DNA of 64,000 nucleotides from Terriglobales bacterium (GTDB lineage: Bacteria; Acidobacteriota; Terriglobia; Terriglobales; Acidobacteriaceae), in contig DASTZZ010000003.1 in assembly GCA_035764005.1 (NCBI GenBank), forward strand, positions 1 through 64,000. Direction: 5' to 3'. The notes beneath the pieces are model-generated. The model did not search any database. It was not told the DNA's origin and saw only the letters and a list, made by a program, of their open reading frames with translations. This document shows positions 55,865 to 64,000 of this stretch, one piece after another; positions within the stretch are counted from its first letter, which is position 1; every line of letters begins with the position of its first letter. The position numbers and the translations under genes were made by a program.

Positions 55865-56322
55865 AACGCCCGATGATGGTGTTGGCTATCCTCTTCGTCG
55901 CTGCGTCCACTCTATCTCATGCATCTGAAATGGACCGCGTTGCGGGTGCCGTCGGAGCGCAACTGGGTGTACGGCGAACCCATATCCCGATGCTTGGATT
56001 AGCCATGTTCGTCGGCAAAGTAGCCACCGCCTTCCAGATGCCTGGTGCGAAGCTGGCAATCTTCGAAGATGAACGACTCTCAAATTGCACGCTGCAGCAA
56101 CTTGAAAGCGCGGTTTCGAGTGCCCTCGGGCCGGAATGGAGTCCGTTTGTGAAATCTATTTCGAATCATGGCGGAGAGCAGACTTGGATTTATCTTCGTG
56201 CACAGGGCAAGGGCATCCAGATGTTTATCGCGACTGCGGAACCAGGTGAGATCTCATTAATTGAAGTGAAAGCCAACGAGCGCCAGATGCAGCGCTGGAT
56301 CAAAGACAAGGACATGGAGTAG
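55861..56322 (+). CDS. Exported protein, DUF4252-like
   Basis: 153 residues with signal peptide MKRPMMVLAILFVAASTLSHA. The central hydrophobic stretch IPMLGLAMFVGKVATAFQMPGAKLAIFED and the ending FIATAEPGEISLIEVKANERQMQRWI parallel the neighbouring DUF4252 protein, suggesting a diverged paralogue. Last gene of the sigma-factor operon. Function unknown. Confidence 0.75.
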   Translation: MKRPMMVLAILFVAASTLSHASEMDRVAGAVGAQLGVRRTHIPMLGLAMFVGKVATAFQMPGAKLAIFEDERLSNCTLQQLESAVSSALGPEWSPFVKSISNHGGEQTWIYLRAQGKGIQMFIATAEPGEISLIEVKANERQMQRWIKDKDME

Positions 56323-56458
56323 CCCATTTCTACCCGGGGCTGTGCACTCCGGCCGCTTCGTCCCCGGATGCTATTTCGCGCGAAATTTTGTACCTCAAAG
56401 TACAATGTCCGGCATCTCTGACTGAGCACGTATTTCACATCCCTTTTCAGGAGACTTC

Positions 56459-57043
56459 ATGAGACGTCGTGTATTCCCGTTTTTAGCCGCTGTTCTGTTT
56501 GCAACCGCCGCCTGGGCACAAGGTTCGGAGTGGCAAATCGACCCGGCACACACCACGGTTGGCTTTACCGTGCGCCACATGGGCATCAGCAACGTCCACG
56601 GACGGTTCACGAAAGTAAGCGGCACGGCTAACATCGACGACAGCGACATCACCAAATCGAGCGTGAATGCGACCATGGACATCGCCTCGATCACCACTGG
56701 CAACGACAGCCGTGACAACGATCTTCGCAGCCCGAACTACTTCGACGCCGCCCAGTTCCCGACTATGACGTTCAAATCCAAGAGCGTGACTAAGAATGGC
56801 GACAACAAGCTCAAAATTGTTGGCGACCTGACGATCAAGGGCGTAACGAAAGAAGTCACTCTGGACGTGGACGGTCCGTCATCTCCGATCAAGATGGGCC
56901 CCAATCAGCGACGTGGACTCTCGGCTAGTACTTCCATCAACCGCAAGGATTTTGGTGTAGGCGCCAAGACACCATCGGCAATGGTTGGTGAAGAGATCAA
57001 GATCCAAATTGATGCAGAACTAACGCAGAAGGCTGGGCAGTAG
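56459..57043 (+). CDS. YceI family periplasmic protein
   Basis: 194 residues with a signal peptide ending at about AAWAQ. The lipocalin-like YceI fold is clear: SEWQIDPAHTTVGFTVRHMGISNVHGRFTKVSGTANID, SRDNDLRSPNYFDAAQFPTMTFKSKSV, VGDLTIKGVTKEVTLDV and NRKDFGVGA. Members bind polyisoprenoid or other hydrophobic ligands; the ligand is unknown. The ribosome site is CAGGAGAC 5 nt before the ATG. Convergent with the M24 peptidase gene. Confidence 0.93.
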   Translation: MRRRVFPFLAAVLFATAAWAQGSEWQIDPAHTTVGFTVRHMGISNVHGRFTKVSGTANIDDSDITKSSVNATMDIASITTGNDSRDNDLRSPNYFDAAQFPTMTFKSKSVTKNGDNKLKIVGDLTIKGVTKEVTLDVDGPSSPIKMGPNQRRGLSASTSINRKDFGVGAKTPSAMVGEEIKIQIDAELTQKAGQ

Positions 57044-57047
57044 GAAC

Positions 57048-57081
57048 ATCGGGTGATCTGAAGATGGCCCGATCACCCGAT
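57048..57081. terminator. Bidirectional hairpin between yceI-type and M24 genes
   Basis: An 11-bp perfect stem ATCGGGTGATC/GATCACCCGAT (57048-57058 and 57071-57081) lies between two convergent stop codons. There is no long T-run on either side. The arm sequence also occurs in the repeat at 58400-58673, so it may be a repeat element working as a terminator. Confidence 0.55.
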
Positions 57082-57087
57082 TGCTCG

Positions 57088-58371
57088 TCAATTCCCAAAC
57101 GGATCCTCCAGCGATGGGCTCTGCGGCGTGAATAGCTCAGCGCCGTCTTCAGTGATGTGCATGTCGTCCTCGAGGCGCACGCCGAATTCTCCACGGATAT
57201 AAATTCCCGGCTCATCGCTGAATGTCATTCCAGGATGTAACGCCAGAGTGTCGCCATGAACGAGGTATGGCCACTCGTGTCCATCCATACCGATGCCATG
57301 GCCGAGGCGATGCGTGAAGTACTTGTAGCCAGGGCCGTAGCCCGCATCGGTAATGACTTTCCTTGCTGCGGCATCTACTGATTGAGCTTCGACTCCTGGC
57401 TTGGCTTGCTTCAGCGCCGCACTCTGGGCCCGGTGAACGATGTCAAAGACCGACCGCATTTTGTCGGTCGGCTTTCCCAGAACGAACGTGCGGCTGATGT
57501 CAGATTGATAGCCTTCGACGGTGCATCCGTCGTCAATCAGCACGATCGTTCCTTCGCGAATGACCTGCGGCTTGGCTGAGCCGTGGGGGAGCGCAGACCA
57601 TTCTCCAACGTTCACGCTGGCATCGCCCCGAAATCCCAGTTTGCCGTAAGCCTCAGAGATCAGGTTGGCAAAATCGTACTGTGTCATGCCGGGCTGGAGG
57701 GCTTTGTACACAGCTTCGTACGCCTGCAGCGTTACCTGATTCGCCAGTCGCATCAGCTCGAGTTCATGTGCAGTCTTGATCATGCGACAGCCGGCGGTTA
57801 CTGGGGTGGCGCTGGTAATCGTCACCTGCGGCGCAGCCTTGGCCACACCGTCGCTGAAGACGAACGTCGTTCGTTCTTCAATCCCCAGCCGTCCAGCACC
57901 AATCCCGCGATCCTTCAGCCCTGCCGCTACTAAGCGATAGGGATCTTGATCTTCCTGCCAGGTACGCACGTCGGCGTTGTTGCCGCCGGGACCGTTCGCG
58001 ATCTGCTCGCGCGCACGATCTTCCTCGAAGGCCGGACAAACGTAGAACGGGTCGCCTTTCGCCGGAATGATCGCCGCAAACAGCCGCTCACTGTTCCACC
58101 AGCGGATATTGGTGAAGTACAGCAGCGAGGTGCCGCCGATCATGAAGATCGCGTCCAGCTTGTTGTCGCGCATAAGTTGTCGCGCGCGTTCGAGCCGCTC
58201 ACGCCGTTCTTCTACCGTGATTGGCCTGGCTTCACTCTTTCGCGACTGAAGTTCGGCAATTGATGGGGGCAGAGCCGTAGCTTTGGGTTCTTGTGCGTGT
58301 GCAATTTCGGGAATGAGAGCCGCTGCACCGGATAGTCCTGCGAGCTTGGAAAATTCGCGACGAGTAATCAT
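57088..58371 (-). CDS. M24 family Xaa-Pro peptidase, Tat-exported
   Basis: A 427-residue metallopeptidase. A twin-arginine signal (MITRREFSKLAGLSGAAALIPEIAHA) is followed by a creatinase-like N-terminal domain (RRERLERARQLMRDNKLDAIFMIGGTSLLYFTNIRWW). The pita-bread catalytic domain has VLIDDGCTVEGYQSDISRTFVLG (two metal Asp), HRLGHGIGMDGHEWPYLVHGD, MTFSDEPGIYIRGEFGVRLEDDMHI (metal Glu). It probably cleaves Xaa-Pro bonds of peptides in the periplasm. Confidence 0.92.
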   Translation of the reverse strand: MITRREFSKLAGLSGAAALIPEIAHAQEPKATALPPSIAELQSRKSEARPITVEERRERLERARQLMRDNKLDAIFMIGGTSLLYFTNIRWWNSERLFAAIIPAKGDPFYVCPAFEEDRAREQIANGPGGNNADVRTWQEDQDPYRLVAAGLKDRGIGAGRLGIEERTTFVFSDGVAKAAPQVTITSATPVTAGCRMIKTAHELELMRLANQVTLQAYEAVYKALQPGMTQYDFANLISEAYGKLGFRGDASVNVGEWSALPHGSAKPQVIREGTIVLIDDGCTVEGYQSDISRTFVLGKPTDKMRSVFDIVHRAQSAALKQAKPGVEAQSVDAAARKVITDAGYGPGYKYFTHRLGHGIGMDGHEWPYLVHGDTLALHPGMTFSDEPGIYIRGEFGVRLEDDMHITEDGAELFTPQSPSLEDPFGN

Positions 58372-58399
58372 GAGCGAGCGAATTATATCGGGTCAATGG

Positions 58400-58673
58400 A
58401 TCGGGTGATCGGGCCATCGGGTAAAGTGAAAGCAACACCAAAGGCAAAACAGGACGCGGATTGCGCGGATGCTTCGCCCGCGGATTCACGCGGAAGTGGG
58501 ACGGTGTTATTTTGTTGCTACTTCAACGGTCCTGCACGATAAAAGAAGCCGCGGTCCGCCTATGGGTTGAAAGGGAAATGTTTCTCAAAATTCCGCGTTA
58601 ATCCGCGTCCCATCCGCGAAATCCGCGTCAGGTTTTGGTCCTTCACTTCTCCCGATCACCCGATGGCCCGATC
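58400..58673. repeat. Nested intergenic inverted repeats (TCGGGTGATCGGGCCATCGG and ACGCGGATT families)
   Basis: The outer arms 58400-58429 and 58642-58673 are complementary (TCGGGTGATCGGGCCATCGG type). Nested inside are arms 58445-58494 and 58590-58635 built from GGACGCGGATTNCGCGGAT units. The whole element occupies most of the 520-base gap (58372-58891) and shows no convincing gene. Confidence 0.75.
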
Positions 58674-58891
58674 TGGACCTCAGGCAACCATTTTGATTGC
58701 ATCATCGAACTCGCTAGTAACACTTGCATTTCTTCCAGTGCAGGTAGGAATTTCCCGTAACGCGAGAACATGACCTACTGCGCGTTACCAGGCGTAAGTT
58801 GCTGAAAATACAACCTGCTGCTCTGAATTCAGCATCTACTCTGGATATGGCACAGCGTCTGCAATTCGTCTCCTGTTCACCAGGAGGCGCC

Positions 58892-59329
58892 ATGAAGTCG
58901 CTATTCGCAGTTTGCATTTTGCTCATTTTGGGTTCATTTGCGTTCGCCAAATCCAAAGATGAGCCTGTCTTCCATCAGACCGGAACGATTACCAACATGG
59001 ACGCAGTGGCATGCGGCGTCGATGAAAACAGCGGCAAGAGCTTTGCCGGAGAGATCCTTGGCACAGACGGCGCGCACAAGAAGTCGCGCGAAATGCTGTG
59101 CCAGGAGTACGTACTCAAGACCGACCGCGTGATGTATCGCATTCGTCCGCGCGACGACAAGCATCCTGTTCTGCTGCCTGTGGGCGAGCGCGCTGAGTTC
59201 CGCATTAAGAAAGACAAGCTTTTGCTTGCCGTACCGGAACTCGACGGAAAAGAGCGCGAGTACTCGGTGACGTCGATGCAGATGATCAACACCGACTCGC
59301 GCAGTACCAGCGACCGGGCAGCCAGGTAA
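58892..59329 (+). CDS. Small exported protein of unknown function
   Basis: Not recognised. 145 residues from the ATG at 58892, which follows CCAGGAGG by 4 nt. An upstream in-frame extension to 58799 lacks a signal. Signal peptide MKSLFAVCILLILGSFAFA. The mature part has FHQTGTITNMDAVACGVDENSGKSFAGEILGTDGAHKKSREMLCQEYVLKTDRVMYRIRPRDDKHPVLLPVGERAEFRIKKDKLLLAVPELDGKEREYSVTSM, an all-beta look with two Cys. It resembles small acidobacterial periplasmic proteins only in general terms. Confidence 0.75.
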   Translation: MKSLFAVCILLILGSFAFAKSKDEPVFHQTGTITNMDAVACGVDENSGKSFAGEILGTDGAHKKSREMLCQEYVLKTDRVMYRIRPRDDKHPVLLPVGERAEFRIKKDKLLLAVPELDGKEREYSVTSMQMINTDSRSTSDRAAR

Positions 59330-59426
59330 TCCTTGGGCGCAGCGCGATTCATCTTGAAATCCATTGCGCAACGACATTCGATTTTCAGCTTTAGTTTCGA
59401 TTCGGGAGTTAAAGGAGAGAGAAAGT

Positions 59427-60383
59427 ATGAAGCAGTTCTTGATTGCAGTTGCGACGGCAAGTCTCTTGAGTTTGGGAGCATCCGCCCAGACTGGCGCAGA
59501 AGCTAGTGGCTCAGCCAATACCAACACCAGCGTTCAGGCTGGACAGACAAACGCGAATGTGAATTCCAGCATCTCCGTCGATGCCGGGGTGAATGCTCAC
59601 CGGCATGGATCAAATGCGAACGCCGGCGGTGAAAGTTCCAGCGCGGCTTCGGTAAACGGCGCAGCCGTAAACACGAATAGCGCCGGATCACTCGCCGCGG
59701 GCACAACCATTCCCGCAACGCTGAGCAAACCAATTGACGCCCGCAAAGCGAAGTCCGGAGATCAGGTCGTCGCCAAGACGACGCAGGACGTCCGTTCCGA
59801 TTCGGGAGTAGTCCTTCCCCGAGGTTCGCGCCTGATGGGTCATGTCACCGACGCCAAAGCAAAAGCCAAGGGGGATTCGGAATCCGCGCTCGGAATTGCG
59901 TTCGACCAAGCGGTATTGAAGAACGGGCAGCAGATTCCGTTAAACGCGAGCATCCGCGCGCTGGCTGCATCGGCCAACAGCGCCTCGGCCAGCATGGGTG
60001 ACGACAACTTCGGATCGGCGAGCAACTCCTCGCTCGGCAGCGATGTTTCGGGGTCTGCTCCTCGCGCTGGTGGCGGCCTACTCGGCGGAGCGGGCAATGT
60101 AGCGGGCGGAGCTACCAGTGCGGTCGGGAGTACGGCTGGCGGCGCCGTGAACGGCGTAGGCAACACTGCAGCGGGCGTTGGAGCCAATGCCGGCGGCACA
60201 CTCAGCGGAGCTACGCGCGGAGCTGCGGGCCAGCTCACCTCGCAGAGTCAGGGTGTGGTCGGCCTGCGCGGTCTGTCACTCAGCAGCGCTGCCTCGAACA
60301 GCGCCAGCGGATCCGTCATCACATCGACGGGGAAAAATGTAAAGCTCGACAGCGGAACGCAGATGTTGCTGCAGGTGAAGTAA
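59427..60383 (+). CDS. Exported Gly/Ala/Ser-rich protein of unknown function
   Basis: 318 residues from the ATG at 59427 with AAAGGAG upstream. Signal peptide MKQFLIAVATASLLSLGASAQ. A low-complexity Asn/Ser/Ala region follows, then a compact beta domain (about 95-185: LAAGTTIPATLSKPIDARKAKSGDQVVAKTTQDVRSDSGVVLPRGSRLMGHVTDA...ALGIAFDQAVLKNGQQIPLNASI) that looks like the TrbI/VirB10 beta-barrel type. After it comes a Gly/Ala repeat region (about 225-290, GGAGNVAGGATSAVGSTAGGAVNG). Probably a cell-surface or periplasmic protein; no secretion-system genes are nearby. Confidence 0.8.
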   Translation: MKQFLIAVATASLLSLGASAQTGAEASGSANTNTSVQAGQTNANVNSSISVDAGVNAHRHGSNANAGGESSSAASVNGAAVNTNSAGSLAAGTTIPATLSKPIDARKAKSGDQVVAKTTQDVRSDSGVVLPRGSRLMGHVTDAKAKAKGDSESALGIAFDQAVLKNGQQIPLNASIRALAASANSASASMGDDNFGSASNSSLGSDVSGSAPRAGGGLLGGAGNVAGGATSAVGSTAGGAVNGVGNTAAGVGANAGGTLSGATRGAAGQLTSQSQGVVGLRGLSLSSAASNSASGSVITSTGKNVKLDSGTQMLLQVK

Positions 60384-60394
60384 TAGGTATTTGC

Positions 60395-60423
60395 GGGAAC
60401 GTAATCGTAAGTCATTGCGTTCC
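60395..60423 (+). terminator. Hairpin after the Gly/Ala-rich protein gene
   Basis: An 11-bp stem with one mismatch (GGGAACGTAAT with ATTGCGTTCCC, 7-nt loop), 12 nt after the stop. It is followed by CCTAAACC rather than T-residues, so it is a weak or Rho-assisted terminator at best. Confidence 0.4.
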
Positions 60424-60554
60424 CCTAAACCTTTCCTTCGTTCTGAATCTCCTCCCAAACTGCCTTCCCAAGACGTAACACCCGGGCGAGGGCGCCCGGC
60501 TCCACGTTTCTTGGCCAGGCCACTCAATCCCGAGTAGCATCCATCTCACTGGCT

Positions 60555-60830
60555 ATGGAAGGAAAGCTCAGCAGACTCATCGCTGCAGGTACTCTGGCGG
60601 CAGCCCTCACTTTTTCAGTGGCATGCAATTACTCGGCAGCTCCGGAGAAGAATGCCTCTATGTCGGAGCAGGAAACATCGCATGAGCGTACGCCGGCGGA
60701 TGGTGGCACGCAGACCACCAACAAACGCAGCGTTCCGGTGAAGCCTCCTGCGCCTGAAAACCTCAAGCAAGGCAGCGCAGTGCCGCCGGCGGCCGCAGAC
60801 CAGACTCGTCCCCATCCGCAGCAGCAATAG
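60555..60830 (+). CDS. Small putative lipoprotein
   Basis: 91 residues. N-terminal signal LSRLIAAGTLAAALTFSVAC with lipobox ending at Cys 24. The remainder is a disordered, Pro/Gln/Thr-rich tail (NYSAAPEKNASMSEQETSHERTPADGGTQTT...PHPQQQ). No function apparent. AAGGAAAG overlaps the start region; the ATG at 60555 is the only reasonable start. Confidence 0.6.
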   Translation: MEGKLSRLIAAGTLAAALTFSVACNYSAAPEKNASMSEQETSHERTPADGGTQTTNKRSVPVKPPAPENLKQGSAVPPAAADQTRPHPQQQ

Positions 60831-60857
60831 CTGGGCGCGCTCGTTGCCGACGAGCGC

Positions 60858-61466
60858 CTAAGCGGCGTGAGCACTGATCGCGACAGCCTTGGAGTTCTTC
60901 ACGATCGCTGCCGCAACCAGGCCGATGCACACGTATCCCATGATTTCTGTGAACGCATAACCTGCGGTGTAGCTGCCGGGGAATCCATACCACGTCCAAT
61001 AAGAAATGTTGGTGGTGATTCCCGCCATCACGCCCGCAAGGGCGACGAAGCCTACGCGCGCTCCATAACTCCGCAATCCGGCAAAGGCGAGCAAGATCGC
61101 CGCGAGCAGCGCCTGGACAACATTCGTGCCGAGTTCCATCAAAAGTTGACCGGCGCTGATCGCCTTTTGCCCGCTCGAGTGATACACAAGAATTCCGCTC
61201 GGGCCGTTGGCGACCTTCTGCTGATACACGTTCATCGCGGCATTCCGTTCCGTGCGGGAAGCGCCGGGAGCGACTCCCAATCCGGGAAAGAAGTAAAAGC
61301 CGGACTGCTGCGGGAGATTGCTCTTCATTGCTCCCATCATTGCCTGTTCATTGGGGATGTCCTGAATTCCGAGCGAGCCGAGTCCAAGAGCCATGTGGGC
61401 GATCGAAGACCAGAGAAACATCGCCAGCCCGCCCAGAACGGCGGCCAGCACTATACGTTTTGCCAT
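60858..61466 (-). CDS. Four-helix membrane protein of unknown function
   Basis: Not recognised. 202 residues. An N-terminal helix (IVLAAVLGGLAMFLWSSIAHMAL) is followed by an extra-membrane part with FYFFPGLGVAPGASRTERNAAMNVYQQKVANGPSGILVYHSSGQ. Then come three or four C-terminal helices (LGTNVVQALLAAILLAFAGL, VGFVALAGVMAGITTNISYWTWYGFP, TEIMGYVCIGLVAAAIVK). Layout recalls small DUF1761-like membrane proteins, but no firm match can be claimed. Confidence 0.75.
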   Translation of the reverse strand: MAKRIVLAAVLGGLAMFLWSSIAHMALGLGSLGIQDIPNEQAMMGAMKSNLPQQSGFYFFPGLGVAPGASRTERNAAMNVYQQKVANGPSGILVYHSSGQKAISAGQLLMELGTNVVQALLAAILLAFAGLRSYGARVGFVALAGVMAGITTNISYWTWYGFPGSYTAGYAFTEIMGYVCIGLVAAAIVKNSKAVAISAHAA

Positions 61467-61571
61467 TGAATCTCTCCTGTGGGTTCGGCGGATTATGCCT
61501 CAGAAAGTCCATGCAGGAAAGACTTTTGTACACAGATGCTTCCGCGATGGGATCAGTACCGACGCATTCAC

Positions 61572-63191
61572 CTATCGCTTGGCAGCTTTGGCTTTGCGCC
61601 ATTCCACGCTGAAGCAACGCACAGGCTTTGTTTTGCCCTTCAGTCGGAGCGGTTCCAGGGCGCGCAGGGGGAACTTCTCAGGCGAGAGTTCCGCCGCGGT
61701 ATGTTGAGAAATGATGATCTTCCCCGAGGAGGCGCTCGCCATCAATCTTGATGCAGTATTCACCGTGTCCCCGATTACCGTGTAGTCGATTCGTTTTGGC
61801 GAGCCAATGTTCCCAGCGGTGACAATTCCCGTATTGACACCGACGCCGACGCGAATCTCGGGCCACTCACGCTCTGCGGCGTCACGATTCAATTCCGCCA
61901 CAAGCCGCTGAATCGCTTGCGCGGCGCGTACCGAGTTCTCCGCATCATTGCCCTTGCTGACGGGCGCGCCGAAAACGGCCATCACGCCGTCGCCCAGAAA
62001 CTTATCCAGCGTGCCACCGTGATCGAAGATGATCTCAGTAAAGTGGGTGAAATAGTGATTCAAGATTTCGACCACCTTCTCCGGCTTCATCTTTTCGCTC
62101 AGAGTAGTGAAGTCGCGGATGTCGGCAAAGAGGACGCTGACCTTTTGATTTATGCCGCCGAGGCGCACGTCCTGCGGATTTTTTGCCACCATCTCCACCA
62201 CTTCGGGTGCAAGAAATCGTTCCAAAGCGGTACGCTGGGTAACTTGCTGCGCAATTTGTTCATGCGCTGTGAGCGTGTCGATGGCTGCTCCCGCTTGCGT
62301 TGCTAATAAGGCGAACACGTTCCACTCATCCTGCGTGAATGCATGAGGACGAGCGAGATTGTCGACGTAAAGAATTCCGAACAACTTTCCTCGTCCCAGC
62401 AGAGGAGCGCACATGGCCGAGCGCAGACCTGCAATCCGCATGCTTTCGCTGCCGGTAAAGCGCTCGTCGGTGTCAGCATCGGTTACCAGAATGGGCTTCT
62501 GTTCCTCGCGAATGCGTTCCAGAATGGCACGACTCAGTATGATGTGCGGTTGCGTGCCTCCATTTGTGATGGGCTGGCGATACCGAACTTCGCTCTGGCG
62601 AGCAACCTCGCCGTTTTCATCGAAGAGCATCATGAATCCGCGCTCCACACCTTCAATGCGGAATGCGAAGTTCATCACCTGCTCAGAGATTTCGTCGAGC
62701 GCGAGCCTGGAGCTGAGCGCGATTCCGGCGTCGTAGACCATGCTCAGCAGTTGATTCTCGCGCTCCAACCGTTCGATCTGGTGAGTCAGCTCTGACGACA
62801 CTTGTCCCGCGACCTTCGTCGCAATGTCCTCAGCCCGGTTGCGGCGCAGGACTTTATTCAGCGTGGAAAGCAGATCGGAGCTTTTGATCAGAATTCCGGA
62901 ATCGCGTACTTCCTCGTAGCGCAGCTCGTAACATCCGAGTTTGGCGACATCGCTGTCTTGCAGTTGCCATTCATCCACACGCTGTCCGCCGACAATGATC
63001 CCGTTTGTACTGTCCCGGTCGGCAATGAACGCTTTCCCGTTTTGGACCTTGATGACCGCGTGAAAGCGGCTGACGCTACTGTCTTGCAGCACAAGATCAT
63101 TGGCTGATCCGCGGCCGATGCTGACCACAGGCTTGGTTAATTCGAGGACGCCGCGCTTGCCATCTGGGCCTGAGATGATAATGCGGCTCAT
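61572..63191 (-). CDS. FHA-GAF-adenylate/guanylate cyclase
   Basis: A 539-residue class III nucleotide cyclase. The FHA domain (about 1-95: VVSIGRGSANDLVLQDSSVSRFHAVIKVQNGKAFIADRDSTNGIIVGGQRV) should bind phosphothreonine. A coiled segment precedes a GAF domain (about 150-315). The catalytic domain (about 345-530) has VSVLFADIRDFTTLSEKM (first metal Asp), GGTLDKFLGDGVMAVFGAP (second metal Asp), RVGVGVNTGIVTAGNIGSPKRIDYTVIGDTVNTASRL. It sits 3 nt downstream of the PEGA-protein gene, so the two are cotranscribed. A Ser/Thr kinase input is suggested by the FHA domain. Confidence 0.92.
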   Translation of the reverse strand: MSRIIISGPDGKRGVLELTKPVVSIGRGSANDLVLQDSSVSRFHAVIKVQNGKAFIADRDSTNGIIVGGQRVDEWQLQDSDVAKLGCYELRYEEVRDSGILIKSSDLLSTLNKVLRRNRAEDIATKVAGQVSSELTHQIERLERENQLLSMVYDAGIALSSRLALDEISEQVMNFAFRIEGVERGFMMLFDENGEVARQSEVRYRQPITNGGTQPHIILSRAILERIREEQKPILVTDADTDERFTGSESMRIAGLRSAMCAPLLGRGKLFGILYVDNLARPHAFTQDEWNVFALLATQAGAAIDTLTAHEQIAQQVTQRTALERFLAPEVVEMVAKNPQDVRLGGINQKVSVLFADIRDFTTLSEKMKPEKVVEILNHYFTHFTEIIFDHGGTLDKFLGDGVMAVFGAPVSKGNDAENSVRAAQAIQRLVAELNRDAAEREWPEIRVGVGVNTGIVTAGNIGSPKRIDYTVIGDTVNTASRLMASASSGKIIISQHTAAELSPEKFPLRALEPLRLKGKTKPVRCFSVEWRKAKAAKR

Positions 63192-63194
63192 AGA

Positions 63195-64000
63195 CTATTG
63201 TTGCGGTTCGAGCAATGCTTCGACTTTGCTGATCTTCCCTGGTTCCACGTGAACAATCTGCTTAACGGGCTTATATCCCTGCTCGCGGAGTTCGATCGCG
63301 TAATCGCCGGGCGCAAACGCGTCGTGCGCCGGAGTCGCGATTTGTGCGGCACGTCCGTGGATGAAAATGCGCGCACCCGGAGGGCTGCTGACGAAATCAA
63401 TCACGCCTTTGGCGCGAAAGCCGCCGCCGAAAAGCTTCGACAGTCGTGAGGCACTACCCGCCTGCGGCGCACCTGCAGGATTCAGCATCGGATGAAATTG
63501 GTAGATCTGGCCTTTTTTTACATCGGCATTCAATTCTGCGCTGCGGAAGCCTTCCAAACGGACCAGAACGTTGTGCTCGCCTTCGGCGACCGGAATCTGC
63601 GCTGGGGTCGCACGAGTGGTATCGTGGCCGTCGATCTCAATCTCTGCTCCCGGCGGCTCGCTGGTGATCGCGATCGCCGTAGTAATCGGCACAAGGTTGA
63701 CCCTGTAAGAAGAACTCTTTGACCCGATTTCAAATGTACGTGTCTCTGGCGAGTAGCCAACCTTCGTGAAGACTACTTCGTGCGAGCCTGGAGTGATATC
63801 GGAGGTTGTGAACGGCGTCACCCACGCTTCACTGGACTGGCCGTCAATCTGGATGAACGCACCTTCAGGATTGGAACGGAATCTGACTTCCCGCTTCCCA
63901 TTCTGAGGCTTAGTTTCTTTCACCTCAGCTTCTTCCAAATGTGGTTGATCGGCCTTTACTTCGCTCTTTGGAGCCGTCACTGGCGTACTCGCAGCTGCAT
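63195..64000 (-). CDS. PEGA-domain protein (5' end outside window)
   Basis: At least 268 residues; the frame is open through base 64000, so the true start lies beyond the window (a GTG at 63980 is internal or fortuitous). Three PEGA repeats are visible: VRFRSNPEGAFIQIDGQSSEAWVTPFTTSDITPGSHEVVFTKVGY, IAITSEPPGAEIEIDGHDTTRATPAQIPVAEGEHNVLVRLEGF and IDFVSSPPGARIFIHGRAAQIATPAHDAFAPGDYAIELREQGY. PEGA modules are often extracytoplasmic tails of Ser/Thr kinases, which would fit the adjoining FHA-cyclase gene. The N-terminal part is unknown. Confidence 0.85.
   Translation of the reverse strand, partial: AAASTPVTAPKSEVKADQPHLEEAEVKETKPQNGKREVRFRSNPEGAFIQIDGQSSEAWVTPFTTSDITPGSHEVVFTKVGYSPETRTFEIGSKSSSYRVNLVPITTAIAITSEPPGAEIEIDGHDTTRATPAQIPVAEGEHNVLVRLEGFRSAELNADVKKGQIYQFHPMLNPAGAPQAGSASRLSKLFGGGFRAKGVIDFVSSPPGARIFIHGRAAQIATPAHDAFAPGDYAIELREQGYKPVKQIVHVEPGKISKVEALLEPQQ

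Noticed and set aside
59427-60383. The TrbI/VirB10-like domain as part of a type IV secretion system
   Set aside because: No other secretion-system gene is in the neighbourhood and the protein has a normal cleavable signal peptide.

Overview
The window looks like a chromosomal segment (roughly 57% GC by eye) of a soil-type Acidobacteriota bacterium, probably class Terriglobia. The grounds are two giant Oar-like TonB-dependent receptors with an N-terminal carboxypeptidase-regulatory domain, a TPR protein with the same kind of domain, DUF4252 genes next to an ECF sigma factor, a PAP2-Wzi fusion, and frequent intergenic inverted repeats. Taxonomy is inferred from gene content; no rRNA gene is present.

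Layout. 1-6.75 kb (minus strand): exopolysaccharide cluster, read from a NusG-like antiterminator through a TetR regulator, an SLBB/Wza-type export protein, a Wzz-type chain-length protein, GDP-6-deoxy-D-mannose reductase and GDP-mannose dehydratase (cut by the window edge). 7.06-9.6 kb (plus): a PAP2 phosphatase fused to a Wzi-like barrel. 9.6-18.4 kb (minus): two tandem paralogous TonB-dependent receptors, each with the same leader of about 135 nt and the same 13-bp terminator. 18.6-22 kb (plus): asd, lysC and dapB of the aspartate/lysine pathway. 22-23.4 kb: a mazEF toxin-antitoxin pair, tRNA-Leu(CAA) and a Bcp-type peroxiredoxin. 23.4-29.5 kb: a secreted protein, a TonB receptor-YfiR-histidine kinase cluster and a receiver-only regulator. 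29.6-36 kb: a second peroxiredoxin, frr, murJ and polA. 36-41.6 kb (minus): a lipoprotein, a VTT membrane protein, the molybdenum-cofactor genes mog, moaC and moeA with a PATAN response regulator, and a TPR protein. 41.8-47.9 kb (minus): an FAD oxidoreductase and methyltransferase pair, an ABC exporter, and a fused LptF-LptG. 48-52.8 kb (minus): dnaK, a small ORF, a DUF4440 lipoprotein, dnaJ and hspR. 53-57 kb (plus): an amino-acid permease, an ECF sigma factor/anti-sigma/DUF4252 operon and a YceI protein. 57-64 kb: an M24 peptidase, several small secreted proteins, an FHA-GAF-adenylate cyclase and a partial PEGA protein.

The most notable observation is that both peroxiredoxin genes in the window are interrupted by a single in-frame TGA exactly at the peroxidatic cysteine codon (TPG-TGA-T in the Bcp/PrxQ type; DWTPT-TGA-S in the AhpE-like type). 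Two independent genes with the stop at the same catalytic position, each followed by a possible hairpin, argue for selenocysteine insertion rather than pseudogenes. Ordinary gene calling splits or truncates both.

Other points of interest are a HAIR-like HspR operator inside a consensus promoter upstream of dnaK, a shared leader on the paralogous receptors, a two-palindrome mazEF operator with one-helical-turn spacing, and at least seven families of intergenic inverted repeats that in places supply the stop codons of the flanking genes.
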